Below are positions 1 to 5,204 of a stretch of DNA of 6,532 bases, one piece after another. The notes beneath the pieces are model-generated. The model was given only the letters and a program-made list of their open reading frames with translations, had not been told where the DNA came from and searched no databases. Each line of letters starts with the position of its first letter. The first letter of the stretch is position 1. Origin of the DNA: Xanthobacteraceae bacterium. Its GTDB lineage: Bacteria; Pseudomonadota; Alphaproteobacteria; Rhizobiales; Xanthobacteraceae. The DNA lies in assembly GCA_030043175.1 (NCBI GenBank), contig JASHYD010000420.1, positions 1 to 6,532 of the forward strand. The letters are read 5' to 3'. The translations under genes and the position numbers were made by a program.

Positions 1-101
1 TTCTCATCGATCCCAACGGCGTCAAGATCGAGCTCAATTTCGAAGCCGCCGAAGCGGGCGGCCGCCAGCCGGAACTGATGGCGACGGCGCTGCAGGCGTA
101 A
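1..101 (+). CDS. VOC/glyoxalase-fold protein, C-terminal fragment
   Basis: The first 101 bases, read from base 3, encode the last 32 residues of a protein cut by the window edge and end in TAA at 99-101. The stretch LIDPNGVKIELNF is the typical last beta strand of the vicinal oxygen chelate (glyoxalase/bleomycin-resistance/dioxygenase) superfamily: a DP(N/D)G turn followed by a strand with a glutamate that in many members is a metal ligand. It is followed by a short alanine-rich tail. Substrate and subfamily cannot be told from so little. The call rests on one motif, so another fold with a DPNG turn is possible. Confidence 0.65.
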   Translation, partial: LIDPNGVKIELNFEAAEAGGRQPELMATALQA

Positions 102-123
102 CGCGGACCAAAGCGAAGCGTCA

Positions 124-154
124 ACCCTCCCTGCTCCCGGCGAGCCGGGAGGGT
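124..154 (+). terminator. GC-rich hairpin after the VOC gene, possible terminator
   Basis: Two competing stems overlap here. ACCCTCCC (124-131) pairs perfectly with GGGAGGGT (147-154), and inside it CTCCCGG (134-140) pairs with CCGGGAG (145-151) around a CGAG loop. It starts 22 bases after the VOC stop codon, a fitting place for a transcription end. No T-run follows, so it is either a weak terminator or one of the GC-rich intergenic palindromes common in rhizobia. Confidence 0.4.
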
Positions 155-363
155 AGGAAGGGGCGCAGGGCGTGTGGAAGCCCTTGACCCACCCGACATC
201 CCGTCGAAAGCGAAATCTGCGCTCTTGCGGGGCGCGATCGCGTTCGTGCCATGCTCGGAGAGGCTACGCGTTCCTGCTTACCTCACGCGCGGCCGAAGCC
301 GTTAAGGTTCGCAATAGATCCTCAATCAGCCCCAACCATCAATTGCGGAATATGCTGTCAAGC
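155..363. other. Non-coding stretch, no gene seen
   Basis: Between the hairpin and the end of the minus-strand membrane protein I see no reading frame with protein-like composition or a ribosome binding site. The open frame here is rich in Arg, Ser and Cys and looks like a chance frame. A CGCGATCGCG palindrome lies near 233-242; nothing suggests a function. Confidence 0.4.
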
Positions 364-669
364 TTACCTCATAATTTGTGTATGAGAATTGCGGCCGGGA
401 TCCGAATTGCCGCCTCCTTTCCGCGGCGGGAAAATTGCGGTGATCACCGCGTTTGTCACGATTCCAGCCAGATAACCGAGTTGAACGGCGATTATAAGTT
501 CTACCGTCATTAACACGATTGACCAGAAGCGGTCAGCGTGGGCAACTCCGACAAGCATTGACGATAACATGGCTAACATAACGGCAGGCACAAGGATCAA
601 AACCTTGTATCGCAGACCGAGCACGATGCCTGCCAGGCCGCCAATAACTGCTACGTCAATCGCCATCAT
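364..669 (-). CDS. Small membrane protein of unknown function, paralog A
   Basis: This encodes 101 residues (or 100 from a second ATG) starting MMAIDVAVIGGLAG. Three hydrophobic stretches at about residues 5-18, 22-45 and 48-80 suggest two or three inner-membrane helices, with a polar tail rich in Gly, Asn and Arg. The conserved block LGLRYKV at 17-23 is followed by a hydrophobic run with LVPAV. It is about half identical (38 of 74 positions by eye) to the protein at 989-1285, so the two are tandem duplicates on the same strand. I see no good Shine-Dalgarno sequence in front of the ATG, unlike its paralog, so it may be poorly translated or co-expressed from upstream. I do not recognise the family and no function can be assigned. 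Confidence 0.65.
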   Translation of the reverse strand: MMAIDVAVIGGLAGIVLGLRYKVLILVPAVMLAMLSSMLVGVAHADRFWSIVLMTVELIIAVQLGYLAGIVTNAVITAIFPPRKGGGNSDPGRNSHTQIMR

Positions 670-988
670 CTGTTGTGCGCAATGCTGTATGCAAATCTAC
701 TTCCCCCCGAATGCTGGGGAGGTTCTCTCGGCAATACCAGATTTTCGGGAGAGCAGAAATGCGCTAGCGAACACTTGAAGGACGGCTGCGCAGGAGATTC
801 GCGTGGCGCTTATCGTGCGCGCAACCGCCGCTGCAGGGCGATTAGTCTTAACGCCCAGTGCCGAATAGCACTCCACGGCGAGAGCCGGATTTCGATCGCC
901 GAATCAGCTGCAAAAGTGCGCGGTCTGCGCGCACAACTACCTTGGCCACCCTTTTATACCACCGGTATGGCGTAAGCCGGAATGGGGT
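670..988. other. Gap between the two paralogs
   Basis: These 319 bases separate the two minus-strand paralogs. I see no convincing gene; the open frames on the plus strand look like chance frames. A small dyad, ATACC-ACC-GGTAT, sits near 956-968 just after the end of the upstream paralog on the minus strand. I could not identify a clear promoter for the 364-669 gene. Confidence 0.35.
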
Positions 989-1285
989 CTAGTTGCGCAT
1001 TTGTGAGTTGAGCTGCGAATCGCGACCTCCGATCAGGGAAATTGGTCCGGCGGCCGCGTGTATCGCGATTCCGGTCAGATAGCCGAATTGAACCGTCGTT
1101 CCAAGGATCAGCATTGCCAAGATGATCGACCCCAAGTGGTCGCCCTGCGCAATTCCCGCTATCGCTGCAAATATCATCGCCAAAGTAACCGCCGGCACAA
1201 GGACGAAAACCTTATATCGCAAGCCGAGCGCGGCGCCTGCCAGCACGCCGATAATTGCCAGTTTAATTGCCAATTGAAGTCCCAT
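989..1285 (-). CDS. Small membrane protein of unknown function, paralog B
   Basis: This encodes 98 residues starting MGLQLAIKLAIIGVLAG. The frame is open for another 86 codons upstream, but that part is polar and cysteine/arginine-rich, unlike the rest. The ATG at 1283-1285 has a purine-rich GCAGGGGGG about seven bases ahead and its N-terminus aligns with the paralog at 364-669, so I chose it. Predicted membrane helices lie at about residues 5-22, 26-48 and 51-78, followed by a polar tail (GGRDSQLNSQMRN). The block LGLRYKV plus LVPAV is shared with the paralog, as is a short GG/NS-type tail. It is a likely inner-membrane protein of a lineage-restricted family; function unknown. Confidence 0.7.
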   Translation of the reverse strand: MGLQLAIKLAIIGVLAGAALGLRYKVFVLVPAVTLAMIFAAIAGIAQGDHLGSIILAMLILGTTVQFGYLTGIAIHAAAGPISLIGGRDSQLNSQMRN

Positions 1286-1334
1286 TGCGCCCCCCTGCAC
1301 GCATGAGCCGCCGCGAAGTGGCGCGCAGGCCCCC

Positions 1335-1378
1335 GAGCGATCGCTCCCCCTTTGTGACTTTCCAGTGACGCTAGCGTC
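1335..1378. promoter_or_regulatory. Pair of perfect 12-bp palindromes upstream of paralog B
   Basis: GAGCGATCGCTC (1335-1346) and GACGCTAGCGTC (1367-1378) are both perfect palindromes. Their centres are 32 bp apart, close to three helical turns, and they lie 50-93 bases upstream of the minus-strand start at 1285. A direct repeat GTGAC (1354-1358 and 1365-1369) with an 11-bp period lies between and into the second palindrome. This is what a double operator could look like, but no binding protein is known and chance palindromes occur in GC-rich DNA. Confidence 0.3.
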
Positions 1379-2254
1379 GCAAATCGGCCGGGCCACGGCT
1401 TTTCGCGGCCATTCGCTGGGCATTACTGAGATTTTCTCAGACAAGGTGTGCTTCGCAGATGTGGAGAACACGGTTTCGAAGCCGCGTGTCCTACAGCTGC
1501 AGCGCTGACATGCGGCGCCTTCCGAATCGCAGCAAAGATACAATCATTACAGAGGCTTGGTGAGCTATTGATCGTGTCCCCGCGGTAGCGCGAGAGAATG
1601 CGCCGCGAAACACCGGCGGTTCCTCGTTGCACCGCCGCATCAGGTACCACCAGCACCGGGGCGCTAGGCCCACCCAGAGCCTTAAGGCAGCAGCGTTGCC
1701 GTCACCGCCGCGAGGCCCGGCCGACTGCCACTACCGCTTTGCATGGCGCGCACCGCGCTCGCGCGAATGCGCGCAAAGGAGATTACCGTGCCGACGCTTA
1801 GGCGGCTGCCGCCCATTTCGCCGCAAAAGCCGAGGCCGATTGAGCGCGGAGGAAAAGCTCTGAGCCACAGAGGAACGTAAACACCGCAAATCATATCCGA
1901 CGGACGCGCGAAGCGAGTGGGCTATCCTGCTTCGGCACCACCGCTAACCACCAGTGGCATCGGTGGCTGAGAGACCGTTCGCGCAGCACGAGAGCGCGGA
2001 TATTCGCCCGCCACTTGCGGGCTCGCGCCGAGAAGGCCCTCGCCGAGATCTTCATGCCCGGCAGACGATGCGCGCAGTCCCTGTCATGAGGCCAAATTGG
2101 CGAAGGGTGCGAGGTCACTTTCCTGTTATGTCGGAAACCGCACACGGGTTCCGACGTTTGAACGTTTGCGCGCGGGTTCCTGCATCCTCGCGTGCCCTCG
2201 GCGCCGGGAAGCGTATTGGTCGGCGCCGGGGTTGGTTGCAGGTCTTCATAGCAC
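1379..2254. other. Long stretch without a recognisable gene
   Basis: About 880 bases hold no reading frame I can support on either strand. The open frames present are low-complexity Arg/Ala/Pro/Cys proteins typical of GC-rich chance frames and lack ribosome binding sites. Visible structure includes a perfect CTGAGA-TTT-TCTCAG hairpin at 1426-1440 and a longer hairpin at 2130-2155 followed by a short tandem repeat. The stretch may hold unrecognisable gene remains. Confidence 0.4.
2130..2172. repeat. Hairpin followed by a short tandem repeat
   Basis: GTCGGAA (2130-2136) pairs with TTCCGAC (2149-2155). After one A-G mismatch, CCG (2138-2140) pairs with CGG (2145-2147) around the loop CACA, giving 10 pairs in an 11-step stem. 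Directly after it comes ACGTTTGA-ACGTTTGC (about 2154-2169), two near-identical octamers. It lies about 100 bases upstream of the secreted-protein gene at 2267. It could be a transcription end for unseen upstream transcription or a regulatory dyad. Confidence 0.35.
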
Positions 2255-2260
2255 GGAGGT
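2255..2260 (+). promoter_or_regulatory. Ribosome binding site for the secreted hypothetical protein
   Basis: GGAGGT lies six bases before the ATG at 2267. It is a near-consensus Shine-Dalgarno sequence and fixes the start of that gene. Confidence 0.8.
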
Positions 2261-2266
2261 GACCAA

Positions 2267-2617
2267 ATGAAGCGCGCGGCAGGTCTGGCCTTTTTGGCAT
2301 TGGTGATCGCGACGCCGGCGTTCGCCGATGCTCCCCCGGTCAATGTAGACGGCGTCTTTCGGTGCGTAATGAACTGTCGCGGCGGCCTCGTAGGCGCTCG
2401 AACCTATGTTGGGCAATCCGGTTGGCAGGTAAACTTGGTCAACGTGGCCGGCGATTCAACGATTGGCTACATTCAATGGCCGTCGCGCATCTGGGTGGAC
2501 AAGTGGAACGAAGGTGCAAACGTATCGCCTGACGGGACAAAGATTCAGTTCGACAACGGCACCGTCTGGGTTCGCGAGGTGCATGTCGTGCCCGTCCAGC
2601 CACCACCGTACCGGTAA
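2267..2617 (+). CDS. Small secreted hypothetical protein with signal peptide
   Basis: This encodes 116 residues with a textbook Sec signal peptide: positively charged MKR, a hydrophobic core to about residue 16, and a TPAFA cleavage site, predicting cleavage after Ala20 and a mature periplasmic or secreted protein of about 96 residues. The mature part has two close cysteines (Cys33 and Cys37, RCVMNCRGG) and is rich in aromatic and beta-forming residues (SGWQVNLVN, GYIQWPSRIWVDKW, KIQFDNGTVW), pointing to a small all-beta fold. It ends in a Pro-rich tail. It resembles short secreted hypothetical proteins common in Bradyrhizobium; I know of no function. The gene stands alone, with empty DNA on both sides. 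Confidence 0.85.
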   Translation: MKRAAGLAFLALVIATPAFADAPPVNVDGVFRCVMNCRGGLVGARTYVGQSGWQVNLVNVAGDSTIGYIQWPSRIWVDKWNEGANVSPDGTKIQFDNGTVWVREVHVVPVQPPPYR

Positions 2618-3027
2618 GGCTTGGGCAAACGCCGCGATGCCAGCAACGCGTTTTATGGGCGTCGCGCTCGCCGCGGCGGCGCCATGCGCCAAACCCGCGG
2701 CGCAACTGCTGTATCACCGAATGGTTCAAGGCGGGTTTTGCAGCCCCGCTCAGTCGAACATCTTGGCAGGTGATGGCGACCGCCTCGGCGACACCCGGCG
2801 GCCTGTAAGACGCCGCGCGCCTTCGGTGATGATCGCAAGGTCCATCAGAGACGCCCAGCAAAAACGCCCAGCGAAAGAGCAGGAACACGGCCCGAACCGC
2901 GACATCAAAGGCGACAGGTATAATCGCCTCAACAACAAAATCCGGCTGATCGAGCGTCGCGGGCCGTGTTGAGCGCCGAACGCAATCTCTTTGGCGTCCG
3001 TTCAGCGTCGCTTGTGGTGTCGGAAAA
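2618..3027. other. Convergent intergenic region, possible gene remains
   Basis: About 410 bases lie between the plus-strand secreted protein and the end of the minus-strand DUF1445 gene. No intact gene is supported. A plus-strand frame running from 2463 to 2972 overlaps the secreted-protein gene in another frame and shows no domain. A tandem 13-bp repeat sits at 2851-2876. A possible frameshifted minus-strand membrane protein is listed separately. Confidence 0.4.
2757..2976 (-). pseudogene. Possible frameshifted remnant of a small membrane protein
   Basis: On the minus strand one frame reads DFVVEAIIPVAFDVAVRAV then FLLFRWAFLLGV, a plausible hydrophobic helix. It then runs into a low-quality sequence (SDGPCDHHRRR). 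A neighbouring frame picks up at the same point with MDLAIITEGARRLTGRR and ends at a stop near 2750. The two pieces read better joined than either frame alone, suggesting a single-base shift near 2845-2850. There is no ribosome binding site or family match I can name. GC-rich DNA can produce such frames by chance, so this is a weak call. Confidence 0.2.
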
Positions 3028-3840
3028 TCAAAACAGCGACAGCTGATTGTTCTTCACATCGGTTACCAGCATGCAGCCCGGCGCATGGGTGATTGCGAAC
3101 GGCGGCTTGGCTGCCGCAATAGCCGCCTGCGGAGTGACGCCGCAGGCCCAGAACACCGGCAGCTCGCCGGTTTCGATCGCAACCGCATCCCCGTAGTCGG
3201 GCTTGGCGAGATCGAACACTCCGATGGCTTCGGGAAAACCGATATGCACCGGCGCACCGTGCACCGCAGGCAGCCGCGTCGTGACCTGAATCGCACGGAT
3301 TGCGTCGGCCGGCTTCATCGGCCGCATTGACACCACCAGCGGCCCATGAAAGCGACCGGCGGATTGCGTGGCGATATTGGTACAAAACATCGCAACATTG
3401 CATCCGCGGTCAATATGACGGAGCGGAATGCCGTTCTGCAGCAGGGCCTCTTCAAACGAGAACGAACAGCCAATGACGAAGCTGACGAGGTCGTCGCGCC
3501 AGGTCGCCATTATGTCGGTCGGCGAGGCGACGAGCTTGCCGTGCTCCCACACCCGATACCTTGGGAGATCGGTGCGCAGGTCAAGATCAGCACCGAGCGC
3601 CGGCAACGCCGGACTTCCCGCCTCCGACACGGCGAGCAACGGGCACGGCTTGGGGTTGGCGTGACAGAAACGCAGAAAGTCACCGGCCCAGTCGCGGGGC
3701 AATATGGCGAGATTGCCCTGCACATATCCAGGCGCAAGCCCTGCCGTCGGCCCATGTAGCCGGTCTGAACGGCACTCACGGCGGACGTCGCCGCCGGTCG
3801 ACATCTGGATCGAAGGCGCCGCGGGACTGCTTTTAGCCAT
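3028..3840 (-). CDS. DUF1445 / YcsI family protein, putative hydro-lyase or D-glutamate cyclase
   Basis: This encodes 270 residues, the usual length for the DUF1445 family (putative hydro-lyase; YcsI of Bacillus). Conserved blocks appear in order: [19 protein letters not shown] (30-48), a [12 protein letters not shown] block (122-133), NVAMFCTN (148-155), HGAPVHIG (194-201), FWACGVTPQ (230-238) and [11 protein letters not shown] (251-261). The start is fixed by AGGAGG at 3848-3853, seven bases ahead of the ATG. The mammalian member, DGLUCY, converts D-glutamate to 5-oxo-D-proline; whether the bacterial one does the same is inference. A 5-oxoprolinase gene 1.4 kb away on the other strand fits a shared 5-oxoproline/D-glutamate pathway, as at the B. 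subtilis ycsI locus. The gene looks intact and soluble, with no signal peptide. Confidence 0.92.
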   Translation of the reverse strand: MAKSSPAAPSIQMSTGGDVRRECRSDRLHGPTAGLAPGYVQGNLAILPRDWAGDFLRFCHANPKPCPLLAVSEAGSPALPALGADLDLRTDLPRYRVWEHGKLVASPTDIMATWRDDLVSFVIGCSFSFEEALLQNGIPLRHIDRGCNVAMFCTNIATQSAGRFHGPLVVSMRPMKPADAIRAIQVTTRLPAVHGAPVHIGFPEAIGVFDLAKPDYGDAVAIETGELPVFWACGVTPQAAIAAAKPPFAITHAPGCMLVTDVKNNQLSLF

Positions 3841-3872
3841 CGGCTTGCCTCCTCATAGCGGCCTCATTGCGA

Positions 3873-3890
3873 GCTTGATCTTGATCAAGC
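3873..3890. promoter_or_regulatory. Inverted repeat upstream of the DUF1445 gene, candidate operator
   Basis: GCTTGATC-TT-GATCAAGC is a perfect inverted repeat with 8-bp arms and a 2-bp spacer, 33 bases upstream of the DUF1445 start. Its length and position are typical of a transcription-factor site. Which regulator would bind is unknown; the neighbouring LysR regulator is broken. Confidence 0.4.
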
Positions 3891-3923
3891 GTGATCTGGT
3901 CCAATGGCCTATTTTCCATATTT

Positions 3924-3943
3924 TGATAAGTGCAATTTTATCA
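3924..3943. promoter_or_regulatory. AT-rich dyad between DUF1445 and the LysR remnant
   Basis: TGATAA (3924-3929) and TTATCA (3938-3943) are an inverted repeat around an 8-bp spacer. It lies in the only AT-rich patch of the region (about 3905-3970), between two divergent genes. A T-N10-A dyad of this kind resembles, but does not exactly match, the T-N11-A LysR box. The AT-rich patch probably also carries the DUF1445 promoter; a TTGCAC on the minus strand (3930-3935) could be its -35 box, but I see no convincing -10. Confidence 0.4.
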
Positions 3944-4014
3944 GACCCGGCGGCCGCAAAGAAAAAAATCGACTTCGCGGATCCGCCGAGCCGGGCAAGA
4001 AATTCCTTTCCCCT

Positions 4015-4585
4015 GATCTCAAGACCCTCGAAACCTCAAGTAAAGTTTGCCCCTCCGCTTTCGCCAAGCCGCCGAAGGCCCAAAACCACCCCACCTTTGG
4101 TTTCGACGCTTATCAGGCATTAATATCTGCGCATCCGCCTCATCGAACGCATCGGCTGGTCGCACTGACACCTGAGGGTCAGGAATCGGGAACGGCTGAT
4201 TGGCGTGCGCGATGAAATGATCGATACGTTCCGCGATCCGCCGACCGTAAGGAGCATCGTGCGCCTCAGCGTTTCGGAAGGCATCGTTCAGGAGCTTTTG
4301 GCGCGCGACGGGCTTCGCGCAACCGTCCGGGCCAGTGCTTCGTTGGAGGCCATGGTGCAGATGGCACTTGACGGCCTTGGCATCGCCGTCGTGCCGCCCG
4401 CCATCATCGAAAAGAAGGCTGATGCCCGTGCAAAGTCGCGCCGCTTGAACACCACCATCAAGCTTCCCAACCTCGACGAGGTGGCGAGTTGGCCGACCGC
4501 GGCCGACGACACTGGTCCGCAAGGGCCGCATGAGAGTGGCCTGGATAGCGCAAAAAATGCAGCTTATCAAACCTCGCCAAAGTGA
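4015..4585 (+). pseudogene. Broken LysR-family transcriptional regulator
   Basis: Pieces of a LysR regulator appear in order in shifting frames. DLKTLET (from 4015) is the start of the DNA-binding domain. FRQAAE (about 4056-4073, next frame) and KTTPPLVSTLIRH (about 4082-4120, third frame) are the helix-turn-helix. After a TAA, YLRIRLIERIGWSH (4124-4165) follows, then ALTPEGQ in another frame (4162-4182), the hallmark at the end of the winged helix. From 4190 one frame gives ERLIGVRDEMIDTFRDPP and VRLSVSEGIV, the linker and first effector-domain strand. It then jumps to ATVRASASLEAMVQMALDG and GIAVVPPAII, the last third of the effector domain. About 110-120 residues between are missing. The frame ends with TAA-free degenerate sequence to a TGA at 4583-4585. 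It is divergent from the DUF1445 gene, the normal place for its regulator. Clearly nonfunctional. Confidence 0.85.
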
Positions 4586-4654
4586 CGATTGGACAGCGTC
4601 GTGCGGGATGTATCTGCTCCGCCTTGTTTCGGGCATGGAAGCGAAGTTGAAACC

Positions 4655-4808
4655 GTCCTGCGCCTGAAGGCCGGCGGCTTTTGCCCCAGCCTCTAGGCGG
4701 TGGGTTACCGTTGCGGTAATCCCGGGCGTCCGGACCCATGGGGGGCGGGATGGCAACATCCTCACCGACCCGGCCCAGGCCCGTAAGGGCAAAGTTGAGG
4801 AGACGCAA
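4655..4808 (+). ncRNA. Candidate omega RNA scaffold of the IscB element
   Basis: The DNA directly upstream of the iscB remnant is packed with short stems: GCC-TGAA-GGC (4662-4671), GGCT/AGCC (4676-4691), GGGTTACCG pairing with CGGTAATCCC around TTG with one bulged T (4702-4723), GGATG-GCAA-CATCC (4748-4761) and GCCC-GTAA-GGGC (4779-4790). The last two close on GNRA-type tetraloops. It runs straight into the GAGGAG ribosome binding site (4797-4802). IscB elements encode their guide (omega) RNA in exactly this place, with the guide taken from flanking DNA at the left end. The scaffold looks much less damaged than the protein. Assignment rests on position and visible pairing only. Confidence 0.55.
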
Positions 4809-5163
4809 TTGTCGGCATTCGTCCTCGATCGGCGCAAGCGGCCGCTGCTGGTCGAACGCGGCCGGGCACCTATAGATCGCCGCTACTCGGTGACGATCCG
4901 CTTTAAGGATCGCGTCGAGGAGGCTGACCGCACACGGTTTCCCTCGCACTCCTGCATGCGCACCAAGTCTGTTCGGGGCTTGCAAACCGGCGAGCGAGCC
5001 GGGGTGCCAACGGGCAAGAATGCCGGGACCCACGTTTGGACGTGTCGCGGTTCGTGGCGGCGGCTGTTTTACGGTCGGCCATGCCGACGGAATCCACGCC
5101 AAGTACTGCAAACTTTTCGATCGCGCGGGCGACGATTGCTACGCCCGGCAACCTGCGCTTGCC

Positions 5164-5183
5164 CCCCGTCCTGAAGGACGGGG
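5164..5183 (+). repeat. Right-end hairpin of the IscB element
   Basis: CCCCGTCC-TGAA-GGACGGGG is a perfect 8-bp stem with a four-base loop, followed by TTTCC. It overlaps the last codons of the iscB remnant (RPEGRGF). Subterminal hairpins of this kind are recognised by the TnpA transposase in IS200/IS605 elements; it could also act as a transcription terminator 21 bases before the 5-oxoprolinase start. Confidence 0.7.
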
Positions 5184-5194
5184 TTTCCAACGGC

Positions 5195-5198
5195 GGAG
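5195..5198 (+). promoter_or_regulatory. Ribosome binding site of the 5-oxoprolinase gene
   Basis: GGAG lies six bases before the ATG at 5205, within GGCGGAG. It sits just outside the presumed right end of the IscB element, so translation signals of the enzyme survived the insertion while the DNA further upstream was displaced. Confidence 0.6.
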
Positions 5199-5204
5199 AC
5201 TGTG

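Larger units (their letters stand above)
4650..5190 (+). mobile_element. Decayed IscB element (IS200/IS605 superfamily)
   Basis: The unit holds a hairpin-rich leader, a shrunken iscB-like reading frame and a right-end hairpin, in the order found in IscB elements. It lies between the end of the LysR remnant and the start of the 5-oxoprolinase gene. No tnpA transposase is present, so it would have moved only with a transposase supplied elsewhere. The right boundary should be a few bases past the hairpin ending at 5183. The left boundary is uncertain by some tens of bases; I placed it just before the first leader hairpin. No target duplication is expected for this superfamily. Confidence 0.65.

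Noticed and set aside
1286..1543. N-terminal extension of the paralog B frame
   Set aside because: The extension is polar and Cys/Arg-rich, has no counterpart in paralog A, and the ATG at 1285 has its own ribosome binding site.
1891..2343. Minus-strand open frame of 150 codons
   Set aside because: It overlaps the signal-peptide gene start on the other strand and reads as Arg/Pro/Ser-rich chance sequence.
2463..2972. Plus-strand open frame of 169 codons overlapping the secreted protein
   Set aside because: It begins inside the well-supported gene at 2267-2617 in another frame, has no ribosome binding site and shows no recognisable domain.
3346..3836. Plus-strand open frames opposite the DUF1445 gene
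   Set aside because: They are antisense to a clearly conserved protein and lack any protein-like features.
4655..4808. CRISPR array or riboswitch in the hairpin-rich leader
   Set aside because: There are no regularly spaced direct repeats, and the position directly before an iscB remnant explains the stems better as an omega RNA scaffold.
4019..4837. Long minus-strand open frame of 272 codons
   Set aside because: It lies antisense to the LysR remnant and the IscB leader, whose plus-strand pieces match known families. Its composition is typical of a chance frame and no ribosome binding site is evident.
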